Of a DNA stretch of 64,000 nt, positions 52,368 through 60,890 are shown piece by piece. The translations under genes and the position numbers were made by a program. Source of the DNA: Nocardia carnea (lineage in GTDB: Bacteria; Actinomycetota; Actinomycetes; Mycobacteriales; Mycobacteriaceae); contig NZ_JARWOV010000194.1 of assembly GCF_029868855.1 (NCBI RefSeq), positions 62,001 through 126,000 on the forward strand, read 5' to 3'. Below the pieces are notes generated by a model, which saw nothing but the letters and a program-made list of their open reading frames with translations, was not told the DNA's origin and ran no database searches. Position 1 is the first letter of the stretch; the number at the start of each line of letters is the position of its first letter.

Positions 52368-53627
52368 GTGCCAGGGCAGTCCCGGCCGGCGTCCACTCGC
52401 CGTAGCGATAGTACCGTCACACCGGCGGATTCCACCGGCTCCCGCATCCCGCTCTACTCTCGCGAATTCGCGACCGACCCCCACGGGTTCTATCAATGGA
52501 TGCGACGGCGATTCGGCGCGCTGGTCCCGGTGGATCTCGCGCCCGGTATCCCCGCCACCCTCGTGGTGGATGACCGGACGGCACGGCGAATCCTGGACGA
52601 CCCCGCCCATTTCCCCGCCGACCCCCGCGCCTGGCAGCAGAAGGCACCGGCCGGACTGCCGATCGTGCCGATGATGCAGTGGCGGCCCAACCCACTGCGC
52701 AGCCACGGCCCCGACCACGATCGCTACCGCGCCGCCACCGTGGAGGCGCTGGCCGGTGTGGACCCGAATTCGTTGCACACCATCATTTCGCGAATCGCCA
52801 TGGGGCTCATCAACGGCTTCTGCTCCGAGGGTGCCGCCGATCTGCTCGACCGGTATGTGGTGCCGCTGGTGTTCCGGACGATGGACCATATTCTCGGTTG
52901 TCCGCCCGAACTCGGTGACCTGCTGCGTATCGGGCTCACCGAAATAATCGACGGGGCCGGCGACGACGATTCCGAGGCCCGGATCCAGCGGCTGCTCGCC
53001 GAGCTGATCGACCGTAAACGAGCCGAACCCGGCGACGATGTCACCAGCCGGCTGATCCGGCATCCGGCGGACCTGTCCGACGAGGAGCTCGTTCACCAAC
53101 TGCTGGGCCTGTACTGGACCGGGGTCGAACCGCCGCGCAACCTGATCGCCAACACGCTGCTGCTGATCCTCACCGATCCGCGGTTCACCAGTAATCAGAC
53201 CGGGTTCGCGCCACCGGCCCGCGACGCACTCGACGAAGTGCTGGCCGGCGACCCGCCGCTGGCGAATCACAGCATCAGCTATCCCCCGCTTCCCGTCATG
53301 GTCGGCGATGTCCTGCTGCCCTCAGATCAGCCGGTACTCATCGGCGCGGCCGCCTGCCACGGGGACCTGGACCGGTCGACTACACCTGTTTCTCCTGAGG
53401 ACCGGAACCTGGCCTGGGGCCGCGGACCACACGCGTGCCCGGCGCATGCCCGGACGATATCCCGTCTGCTCGCCGAGGAAGCCGTCGATCAGTTGCTCGA
53501 CGCGCTACCCGATCTGACTCCCGCATTCGACCCGGATCGAACGATCTGGCGGCCGGGTCCGTTCCATCGCGCACTCATCGCGCTCCCGGTCCGATTCCCG
53601 CCCACACCGGGAATGCCCGTCGGCTGA
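52368..53627 (+). CDS. Cytochrome P450 with degenerate core motifs
   Basis: A 419-residue cytochrome P450. The heme-binding loop is LAWGRGPHACPAHA with thiolate Cys357, and HGDLDRSTTP (about 331-340) and the C-helix RSHGPDHDRYR (111-121) are recognisable. The I-helix segment reads LYWTGVEPPRNLIAN in place of the usual AGxxT, and the invariant ExxR of the K-helix is not found: the expected place reads LDEVLAGDPP. Loss of ExxR is known in the CYP157 family of Streptomyces conservons. GTG 52368 has AGGGGG five bases upstream. It is an isolated gene without ferredoxin. Catalytic competence is uncertain. Confidence 0.85.
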   Translation: MPGQSRPASTRRSDSTVTPADSTGSRIPLYSREFATDPHGFYQWMRRRFGALVPVDLAPGIPATLVVDDRTARRILDDPAHFPADPRAWQQKAPAGLPIVPMMQWRPNPLRSHGPDHDRYRAATVEALAGVDPNSLHTIISRIAMGLINGFCSEGAADLLDRYVVPLVFRTMDHILGCPPELGDLLRIGLTEIIDGAGDDDSEARIQRLLAELIDRKRAEPGDDVTSRLIRHPADLSDEELVHQLLGLYWTGVEPPRNLIANTLLLILTDPRFTSNQTGFAPPARDALDEVLAGDPPLANHSISYPPLPVMVGDVLLPSDQPVLIGAAACHGDLDRSTTPVSPEDRNLAWGRGPHACPAHARTISRLLAEEAVDQLLDALPDLTPAFDPDRTIWRPGPFHRALIALPVRFPPTPGMPVG

Positions 53628-53638
53628 TCAGCGGTAAC

Positions 53639-53664
53639 GAACCCTGCGACACCGCACAGGGTTC
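53639..53664. terminator. Hairpin between convergent P450 and phoD
   Basis: Eight-base perfect arms GAACCCTG and CAGGGTTC with a ten-base loop, between the P450 stop at 53627 and the phoD stop at 53663. It could end both transcripts. Confidence 0.55.
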
Positions 53665-55273
53665 AGCCCACCGCACCGATCTCCCCGCCAGGGGCCGCAC
53701 CCAGGGTCGAAGGCGGTGGCGAGTCGTCCCGGCGGATCCGATCCTCCCCGGCCGGGACGACCCCCGGCACGCCGTGCGCGACTACATACGACGCACGGGT
53801 GAACACCGGGGCACCGGGACGGCTCACATAGGGCACCACCCGGAAATCCGTGCGCCAGAGCTGCCGATCCACTTCGACCCGGACGTAGCCGCGTTGCGCG
53901 TTGAAGAATTTCAGGTCCGGGTTGGCTGCCAGCAGTTCGGCGCCGCGCGCGTAGGTGTCCACGCCGTCGCCGCCGCTGGTGAGGGAGGTACCGGTGAATT
54001 CCGCGGCCACCACCGGGCTACTCGGGTCCGCCGGATCCGCGCGCAGGTCGGCGGCGTAGTTCTCGTGCCGATCACCGGTGATCACCACGAGGTTCGGCAC
54101 GGCACGCGCAGCGGCGGCGGACAGTACGGCGGCCCGCTCGGCGGGAAAGCCGTCCCACGCATCGGCGGACAGCGCCGCACCGGCCCCGGCGTCGTGATCC
54201 GTCCGGCCGAGCACCACCTGATTGCCGATGATCTGCCAGCGCGCCGATGATGTCGCGAATCCGTCCACCAGCCATTCCCGTTGCCGCGCACCCAGAATCG
54301 AACCCCCACGGCGGTACTGCCGCGTATCCAGCATGGTGATATCGGCGAGTGCACCGAAGCGGTAGCGGCGGTGCAGGCGTATCCGCGGACCCGCCGGCAG
54401 CTGCGCCAGGCGTAACGGCTGGTGTTCGTACATCGCCTGGAAGGCCGCCGCCCGCCGGGCCCGGAACATCGGCGCGAGCAGATCGAGGTCGGCCCGGTTC
54501 TGGGCACGATCGCCCGCCCAGTCGTCGGCGAGTTCGTGATCGTCCATGGTGACCAGCCACGGGAAGGACGCGTGTGCCCGCCGCAATTCCGGATCCGACT
54601 TGTACCAGCCGTAATGCACGCGGTACCCGTTGAGGTCACGCGGTTCGTGCCGCAGCCACGAATCCGCCCGCACTCCCCGCACCGCGCCGGTGACCGGGTA
54701 CTCGTACAGATAGTCGCCGAGATGAACGAGCAGGTCCAGATCCTCGTTACAGATATGGTCGTAGGCGGTGTACCAGCCGTCGCTCCAGTTCTGGCACGAA
54801 GCGAACGCGAACCGGAGCCGGCGCACGGAAACGCCGGGCGCCGGAGCCGTGCGGGTGCGCCCGGTCGGTGAGATCGCCGTCCCCGCCCGGAAGCGGTAGA
54901 AGTACCAGCGATCCGGTTCCAGTCCGCGTACTTCCGGATGGACCGAATGGCCGAGCGCTCGATCGGCAACCGCCGACCCGCGCCGCACCACCCGGCGGAA
55001 TGCGGAGTCGGCGGCGACCTCGTAGTCCACGGTGACCGGATCCCGGCCCATCCCGCCGAACCCGTCCGGAGCGAGCGGATCCGGCGCAAGCCTGGTCCAC
55101 AACACCACTCCGTCCGAGGTGGGGTCGCCCGAGGCGACCCCCAGGGTGAAGGGATCATCCAGACAGCGCGGTGCCCGGAACCGTCCTGCGGCCGCCGCGC
55201 CGGTGCCCACGAGCAGCGCCGCAGCCGCCGCGGCGCCCCGTCCGAGGAATCGCCTGCGCGTGGTGTCCATCAT
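53663..55273 (-). CDS. phoD: PhoD-type alkaline phosphatase/phosphodiesterase, Tat-exported
   Basis: A 536-residue calcium/iron-dependent phosphatase of the PhoD family. The N-terminus is a twin-arginine signal (TTRRRFLGRGAAAAAALLVG). The mature enzyme begins with FTLGVASGDPTSDGVVLWTRL and contains FAFASCQNW, HLGDYLYEY, MDDHELADDWAG and VVITGDRHEN, the metal-binding segments in order. Length agrees with the family. Start 55273 is the first of two adjacent ATGs. It is cut off by hairpins on the downstream side. It would release phosphate from organic phosphates outside the cell. Confidence 0.92.
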   Translation of the reverse strand: MMDTTRRRFLGRGAAAAAALLVGTGAAAAGRFRAPRCLDDPFTLGVASGDPTSDGVVLWTRLAPDPLAPDGFGGMGRDPVTVDYEVAADSAFRRVVRRGSAVADRALGHSVHPEVRGLEPDRWYFYRFRAGTAISPTGRTRTAPAPGVSVRRLRFAFASCQNWSDGWYTAYDHICNEDLDLLVHLGDYLYEYPVTGAVRGVRADSWLRHEPRDLNGYRVHYGWYKSDPELRRAHASFPWLVTMDDHELADDWAGDRAQNRADLDLLAPMFRARRAAAFQAMYEHQPLRLAQLPAGPRIRLHRRYRFGALADITMLDTRQYRRGGSILGARQREWLVDGFATSSARWQIIGNQVVLGRTDHDAGAGAALSADAWDGFPAERAAVLSAAAARAVPNLVVITGDRHENYAADLRADPADPSSPVVAAEFTGTSLTSGGDGVDTYARGAELLAANPDLKFFNAQRGYVRVEVDRQLWRTDFRVVPYVSRPGAPVFTRASYVVAHGVPGVVPAGEDRIRRDDSPPPSTLGAAPGGEIGAVG

Positions 55274-55727
55274 CAAGGGATCCCGCACCCGGCTGACAAC
55301 CCCGTGGCCGCCGGATGACACCGTGATGGCCATCGGACGAGCATTGCCGGTGGGGCCGGGACGCCGGTCCCCTAACGCCCGGCACCGCGTGGCCGATCAT
55401 CCCGGTAGACCAGTTCACCGATCCGACCGCGGAGGTTACCGATGATCACTCCGGCCGTTGTCCCGTCCAACCCGGTGCAGGCCCTGCTCATGGAGTTGAA
55501 CCGGCTGCTGTGCTCTCTGTCGTCGGGCGAAGGCTGCATGGTCATCAGGTAGGTAGCCACGTTCGACCGGCCGAGGTTGCGTGGTGTACGCTGACGCCAA
55601 TTGCCGTTCGGCGAACTCTTCCCACAGAACCGATTTATCTGTAACCGGCGGTTACAGATAAATTGGAAAGCCGGAGCCCTCGGCAATCCGGTCGTTTCTC
55701 GACACCGCGCGGCGTTACCATGCGCAG
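55274..55727. other. Divergent spacer between phoD and the kinase gene
   Basis: 454 bases with a striking 31-base palindrome (55633-55663) and no well-supported gene. A 57-codon leftward frame (55545-55372, beginning MTMQPSPDDREHSS and ending in GNLRGRIGELVYRDDRP) is open but lacks a ribosome site, so it is not called. The upstream promoters of phoD and the kinase must both lie here. Confidence 0.55.
55633..55663. promoter_or_regulatory. 31-base perfect palindrome upstream of the kinase gene
   Basis: Arms ATTTATCTGTAACCG and CGGTTACAGATAAAT are exact reverse complements around a single G. It is AT-rich outside and GC-rich in the centre, and stands out against its surroundings. It lies 65 bases before the kinase start and could be an operator for a dimeric or tetrameric repressor, or form a cruciform. 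The core GTAACCGGCGGTTAC resembles TetR-type sites in symmetry. Confidence 0.7.
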
Positions 55728-58172
55728 ATGGGGCAACCCGCCACACCACGCGCGGACACCCTCGGGCGATCGCACGGCGATCAGCTCGCGGAAACCCTGC
55801 GCCTGTTCACCGCGGCGTGGCAGGATTCGCCCCCGCCACCTGATCTCTCCCGGTATCTGCCCGGGTCGGCCGCGCTCCGGCGGGTGGCGCTCATCGAGCT
55901 GATCAAGATCGATCTCGTCCACCGCCGACGATATACGGGGCAGAGCAAACGACTCGCCGATTATGTGGCCGAGTTCCCGGAACTGGGCGATCGGCCACTG
56001 CCCCCGGACCTGATCTACGAGGAATACCACCAGCGGCGTCGCGCCGGCCAGCCGGTCGATCCCGGCGAATACACGGCCGAGTTCCCCGGTCAGGCCGCAG
56101 AACTGTCCGAACTCCTGGCCACCGGCGAGTACCGGAGCACGCTGTTCGGGAACCGGGCCGATGAGAAACCGGCCACCGTGGACGATATCGATGCGGGTAC
56201 CCGTATCGACGATTTCGATCTGCTCACTCTGCTCGGACGCGGTGCTTTCGCCAAAGTCTTCCTGGCCCGGCAACGCACGATGCAGCGACTGGTCGCGGTG
56301 AAGATCTCCGCCGACTCCGGCACCGAACCGCAGACACTCGCCCAACTCGACCACGATTACATCGTGCGGGTCTTCGACCGGCACATTCTGCCAGAGCCAC
56401 GCCTGCGACTCCTGTACATGCAGTACGTCCCCGGTGGAACCCTGCTCACCGTACTCGACAAGGTCCGCGACACCCGGCCGACGGAACGCACCGGCGCACT
56501 GCTACTCGAATCGATCGACGAGGTCCTCGACGACAAGGGTGAGATCCGCCCCGCCGAATCGGCTGCCCGCACCACGATCTCGGCGCTGACCTGGCCGGAA
56601 ACCGTTGCCTGGCTGGGTACCCGGCTGGCCCGGGCGCTGGATCACGCCGACCGGGCGGGGGTACTGCATCGCGACGTGAAACCGGCAAATGTCCTGCTCA
56701 CGGCGGACGCGGTACCGAAACTCGCGGACTTCAACATCAGTTTCGGGGCGAACGTCGCCGGTTCGAGCCCGGTGGCGTATTTCGGCGGGTCCCTTGCCTA
56801 CATGTCGCCCGAACAACTCGCCGTCATCCACCCCGGCCTACCGGGTACCGCCGCCGATCTGGACACCCGCAGCGATCTCTACGCGCTCGCGGTGGTGCTG
56901 TGGGAACTGCTCACCGGGCGCCGGCCGTTCGACGACACCGCCACCGCCACCGGTCCCGCAACAGGCCGCCCGGAAGTCACCGCCGACGCCGCGGCAAAAC
57001 CCGACACACGACCACCGATCTCGGCCACCCGCGACGACACCGCGGCCGGACCGCCGCACACACCGGCCGCCTCCGTGACCACGGAACCACCACAGCCGGC
57101 ACCCGGAGACCGGACCACCCTGGAGGCCATGCTCTCGCTGCGCCGCCGTGGCGCCCGGGCTCTCCCCTATCGCGATCTACCGCCGGACTGTCCCGACGCT
57201 CTGCGCCGCACGCTGGTGCGCGCCCTCGATCCGGATCCGGACCGGCGCTGGGCCCACGGAGCCGATATGGCGCGACAGCTGCGGATCTGCCTCGACCCCC
57301 GCGCACGAGATCTGGTGGACCCGCCACGGAGCAGTCTCCGGCGGCGGGCCCGTGCCCTGCTGCATCCGATCATGTTCCTGTCCATCGCGGTGCCGAACGC
57401 CCTCGCCATCTGGTACAGCTACTACCACAACCGGGTCCTCATCATCGACGGCCTCGATACCGGAGCGCACGAGATCTTCCAGCGAGTCGCGCCGATCACC
57501 TACGGCCTCGCGTTCCTCGCCGGCTTCGTCGTCACCACCGTGCTCACCGCACATCTGGGATCGGTGCTGCGCGGGCTCCGCCGCGGCGGGAGCGGTCGGG
57601 ACGGTCGCGGCTACGAGACCGCCACGCTGGCCCGTGCCCGCCGCGACACCCTGTTGCTGAGCAGTCGTACCGTGCTGGCCTGTTTCCTGCTCTGGGCGAT
57701 CACCGGAATCGCGGTCCCGGTCACGGTGCAGGCGTCCGGCAGCACGCTGGGGGCCGCGGCCTCGGCGCATTTCTTCGGGACCCAGATCATTTGTGGCGCG
57801 ATGGCAATGGCCTATCCGTACTTCCTGGTCGGAAGCTATGCGGTGCGATCGCTGTATCCGGCGTTCCTGCCGCTGGGTGGTGCGTTCGGCAGCGATGTGG
57901 AACAGTTGCGCGCACTGGATCGGCGCAGTACCTACTTTCTCCTGCTCGCCGCGGCGGTCCCGTTGCTCGGTGCGGCCGGTGCGACGTTCCTGCCGGCCGC
58001 CGATGTGGTGGAGGTCCTGCCGGCATTGCGGGTGCTGCTGCTGGGCAGCGCACTCGCGTTCGCGGTCGTATATCTGCTCTTCCGGACCCTCGAAAGCGAT
58101 ATCGCCGCACTCGAACGTGTGGTGGCCCACGGAATCGCCCCACACGCCGTGGATTCGGCGAGTACGGTATAG
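55728..58172 (+). CDS. Membrane-anchored Ser/Thr protein kinase with planctomycete-like N-terminus
   Basis: An 814-residue protein. Residues 20-135 form a helical region with repeated RYLPG and EYTAEFPGQ segments like those preceding kinase domains in planctomycetes. The kinase domain (about 164-530) has GRGAFAKV at 170-177, Lys192, HRDVKPAN at 314-321, DFN at 334-336 in place of DFG, and SPEQL. A long insert (260-290 and 385-450) interrupts it. About six transmembrane segments follow from residue 545 (MFLSIAVPNALAIWYSYY onward) to 790. The aspartate of DFG is kept, so activity is possible. It precedes the repeat protein at 58227. Confidence 0.87.
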   Translation: MGQPATPRADTLGRSHGDQLAETLRLFTAAWQDSPPPPDLSRYLPGSAALRRVALIELIKIDLVHRRRYTGQSKRLADYVAEFPELGDRPLPPDLIYEEYHQRRRAGQPVDPGEYTAEFPGQAAELSELLATGEYRSTLFGNRADEKPATVDDIDAGTRIDDFDLLTLLGRGAFAKVFLARQRTMQRLVAVKISADSGTEPQTLAQLDHDYIVRVFDRHILPEPRLRLLYMQYVPGGTLLTVLDKVRDTRPTERTGALLLESIDEVLDDKGEIRPAESAARTTISALTWPETVAWLGTRLARALDHADRAGVLHRDVKPANVLLTADAVPKLADFNISFGANVAGSSPVAYFGGSLAYMSPEQLAVIHPGLPGTAADLDTRSDLYALAVVLWELLTGRRPFDDTATATGPATGRPEVTADAAAKPDTRPPISATRDDTAAGPPHTPAASVTTEPPQPAPGDRTTLEAMLSLRRRGARALPYRDLPPDCPDALRRTLVRALDPDPDRRWAHGADMARQLRICLDPRARDLVDPPRSSLRRRARALLHPIMFLSIAVPNALAIWYSYYHNRVLIIDGLDTGAHEIFQRVAPITYGLAFLAGFVVTTVLTAHLGSVLRGLRRGGSGRDGRGYETATLARARRDTLLLSSRTVLACFLLWAITGIAVPVTVQASGSTLGAAASAHFFGTQIICGAMAMAYPYFLVGSYAVRSLYPAFLPLGGAFGSDVEQLRALDRRSTYFLLLAAAVPLLGAAGATFLPAADVVEVLPALRVLLLGSALAFAVVYLLFRTLESDIAALERVVAHGIAPHAVDSASTV

Positions 58173-58226
58173 CCACCGCATTGCTGCGGGGTGAATCGAA
58201 GCGGTGGGAAAGGCGGGGCACAGGAT

Positions 58227-60464
58227 ATGCACGATCCGGGATCGCCGGGTATCGGATTCATTCCGTCGCAGGCCGACAGGTCCGCACCGGTTTCGGGAGC
58301 CGGTCAGCTGCCCAGGTATCTACGCGGCGGATACCGCGATGCCACACCGTTGCTGACGGGTGTACCACGACCGTCATCCGGACCGCGGCACAGCGCCGAA
58401 CCGGCACCGCAGCGCCGCACGCTCGCCGCCCGATATCGCAGCGCCGATCCCATCGATCTCGACGGCGCCACGGTATATCCCATGTACAGCGAGCAGTTGC
58501 CGACCCCGGCGTCGGCACTGACCATGACCCTGCTCTCGGCGACGCCGCCGGCGGGGCTGGCCGCCGTCGGTATCGGCCTGTCGGTGATCGACGGCTATAT
58601 CGATCTCGACGACCGGCACCTGGCCGGGGTCGATATCTGGCGCGACGCACTCGAACGCGGAATCACCTTCGATCTGGCCGCGGACTCACCGGACGCTCTG
58701 TTCGCGCTCACACCGGTCTGGTCGAACGCGGCGGGAGAGCCCCAATCGTGGTCCGGCAATTACGGAATCGTCGTCGAGCGCACGGAGATGGGCCGCACCG
58801 TCCTGTGGTGCAGTATGGGCGAAGGCCCACCCCATTTCGCCGACCTGGTGATCGAGGTGCGGAGCACTCCGCTGGATCCGCACCCGCACCTCTTCACGTC
58901 CGGGACCATCCCCACCATCTCCACGCCCACACCCTCGCAGCGCCGGGGCAATCGGCACCACTGGGTGGAACCCGATGAGCCCGCCCCGGACGATGCCCTC
59001 GAACTCGACCCGTGGACAGCGCATTACGAACGCGCCGTGGACGACTCCCCGGAGACACCACACCTCGACGAACCCGCGGCGGAGCCGACCGCAATCGAAT
59101 CCCGCACGCCACCGGTTGCAGACGACTCCACCTCGGCACCGGTCACAGACGACCCCGTAACGGCATCCGCCACACGCGAATCCGCAACGGTCGCACACGA
59201 ACCCGCACTCGCGCCTACCGCAGCCGGCGCCCTGTCCGTACCCACCATCCGGCCGCCGACCACGTACACCTTCACCAGCGAACCCACTGGCTACGACTCC
59301 CCGCCGGCGCTGACCACAGCCGACTCTGCGACATCACCCACCACGGGCGAACCTCCGGCACACGAACTCGCACCGGACCCCATCCCGGCCGAGGTTCGGC
59401 CTGTGTGCACTGCGGTGGCCACCACCATGCCCACAGATCAGGGTTCCCTCGCTGTAACCACCCGCGGCGCGCAGTCGGCAACGACGACGCACAAATCTCC
59501 TCTGGCGGCGAACTCGGGCGATGACGCGACAGCACCCGCCACCGCCGGCCACCCGGCCGAATCCCGCGAAAGCGGAACTACGATGGCAGCCGCCGCACCG
59601 GATTCCGTGCCGAAATCCGCCGGAGACGATGCCGAGATACAAGGCTATCCCTGCAGTTTCGCCGATATTCAGCTCTCCGCACCAGCGTACGAAGACGAAT
59701 CGGACGACAGCGGGGCCCTGGAAGCCACCGCACCGCATCGCATTCCGGTGGATGATTTCGACGGCTACGACGACCCGCTCACCGGGACGGGCGCGGATCG
59801 CCGAGTCCCGGATGACACGGCCGGAGAATCGTATCCGGCCATCGGGCGGCACGGATGGGCCGAGAGTCCGGAACTGACCGGCCTCGTGCCGGTCATCCGC
59901 GATGCCGGGTTCACCGACTACGGTCCGGAGCCGCCCCGGCCGGCAGCGACCGATGCCGCCGCTACCACCTCCCGTTACCGCACGCCGCTCCTCGCCGGAG
60001 ACGCAGCGGCCCCGGAATTCACGACGCGCGACGACCATTCGCTCGTCGACACCCTCGCCGACGATTCGCTCGCGCCCGTGCGGCCGGTCGATCAACTGCC
60101 CGTGGACGACGAGGTGGACCCCGCACGGCTCCATTCGCTCGGTGCGGTAGCGCACGCCCAGGGTGACGACGATCGCGCACACCTGCTGTGGACCCGCGCC
60201 GCCCGGGCCGGGCATCTCGGCGCCATCTACGATCTCGGCGCGCTGTCGTTGCGCCGCGACGATCCCGGGGCCGCGGAGCGGTGGTGGCGGGCCGCGGCCG
60301 GCCGGCGGATGATCCCCGCCATGGCCGAACTGGCAACGCTCCTGGAACAACGCGGTGCCCTGGCGGAGGCCCGGATGTGGCGTACCCAGGCCGTTGCCGA
60401 AGAGGTGATCGCCACCGCGACCCGACGCCCGGCCGGTGGCGAAACACTCACCGGTATGCGCTGA
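58227..60464 (+). CDS. Large acidic repeat protein with C-terminal TPR/Sel1-like repeats
   Basis: A 745-residue protein that I cannot assign to a named family. Residues about 80-230 form a globular domain (TPASALTMTLLSATPPAGLAA, then FALTPVWSNAAGEPQSW and TVLWCSMGEG). Residues about 250-610 are disordered, rich in Thr, Ala, Pro, Asp and Glu. Residues about 640-735 hold Sel1/TPR-like helical repeats (RLHSLGAVAHAQGDDDRAHLLWTRAARAGHLGAIYDLGALSLRR). ATG 58227 is chosen as the nearest ATG; the frame opens at GTG 58191. It sits 54 bases after the kinase gene and may be its substrate or scaffold, which is an inference from order. Confidence 0.7.
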   Translation: MHDPGSPGIGFIPSQADRSAPVSGAGQLPRYLRGGYRDATPLLTGVPRPSSGPRHSAEPAPQRRTLAARYRSADPIDLDGATVYPMYSEQLPTPASALTMTLLSATPPAGLAAVGIGLSVIDGYIDLDDRHLAGVDIWRDALERGITFDLAADSPDALFALTPVWSNAAGEPQSWSGNYGIVVERTEMGRTVLWCSMGEGPPHFADLVIEVRSTPLDPHPHLFTSGTIPTISTPTPSQRRGNRHHWVEPDEPAPDDALELDPWTAHYERAVDDSPETPHLDEPAAEPTAIESRTPPVADDSTSAPVTDDPVTASATRESATVAHEPALAPTAAGALSVPTIRPPTTYTFTSEPTGYDSPPALTTADSATSPTTGEPPAHELAPDPIPAEVRPVCTAVATTMPTDQGSLAVTTRGAQSATTTHKSPLAANSGDDATAPATAGHPAESRESGTTMAAAAPDSVPKSAGDDAEIQGYPCSFADIQLSAPAYEDESDDSGALEATAPHRIPVDDFDGYDDPLTGTGADRRVPDDTAGESYPAIGRHGWAESPELTGLVPVIRDAGFTDYGPEPPRPAATDAAATTSRYRTPLLAGDAAAPEFTTRDDHSLVDTLADDSLAPVRPVDQLPVDDEVDPARLHSLGAVAHAQGDDDRAHLLWTRAARAGHLGAIYDLGALSLRRDDPGAAERWWRAAAGRRMIPAMAELATLLEQRGALAEARMWRTQAVAEEVIATATRRPAGGETLTGMR

Positions 60465-60890
60465 GGGAAGACGGGGACCGTTCCGGCCGGAAAATCATTT
60501 GAAACGGCAGCCGAGCTTCGACGACGATATCGCGACCATCATGGATACATCCGCCGGATCGCGCGACGCCGGCCGACCGGTGCGTAGCGGCCCGGCACCG
60601 GCCGACGGCAGGACCACCACTGTCGATCTCCCGCGACGGATCCCGCCGTCGGCCCGGCCGCTCCGGAACAGGATTGGCGTCCAAGTCGCCGGTCGACCTC
60701 GTCACCGTTCGACGACCGTCCACCCACCGCGGCAGCGACGGACACGATGGCCGCCGCAACCCCGGCGAGGTTGTCGTGCGGTGACACGCGGCACCGGCTC
60801 CGATGAGTTTCGGGCTCGGCGGCGGTCCAAGGTGGTGATATGCCCACCGGTCGCCACTTGACCTGAACCATTGTCGAGGTTGTTGAGTTC
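60465..60890. other. Gene-free spacer before the efflux pump
   Basis: About 426 bases without a supportable gene on either strand; open frames are arginine/proline-rich shadows. TTGACC at 60858-60863 may be a -35 element for the pump at 60891, but no good -10 follows at the expected distance. Confidence 0.5.

Noticed and set aside
55372..55545. 57-codon minus-strand frame between phoD and the palindrome
   Set aside because: Composition is plausible, but there is no ribosome site and no recognised family; left as part of the spacer.
58686..59198. Cysteine- and glycine-rich minus-strand frame
   Set aside because: It is the antisense of the Thr/Ala/Asp-rich disordered region of the repeat protein; the Cys content follows from that codon bias.
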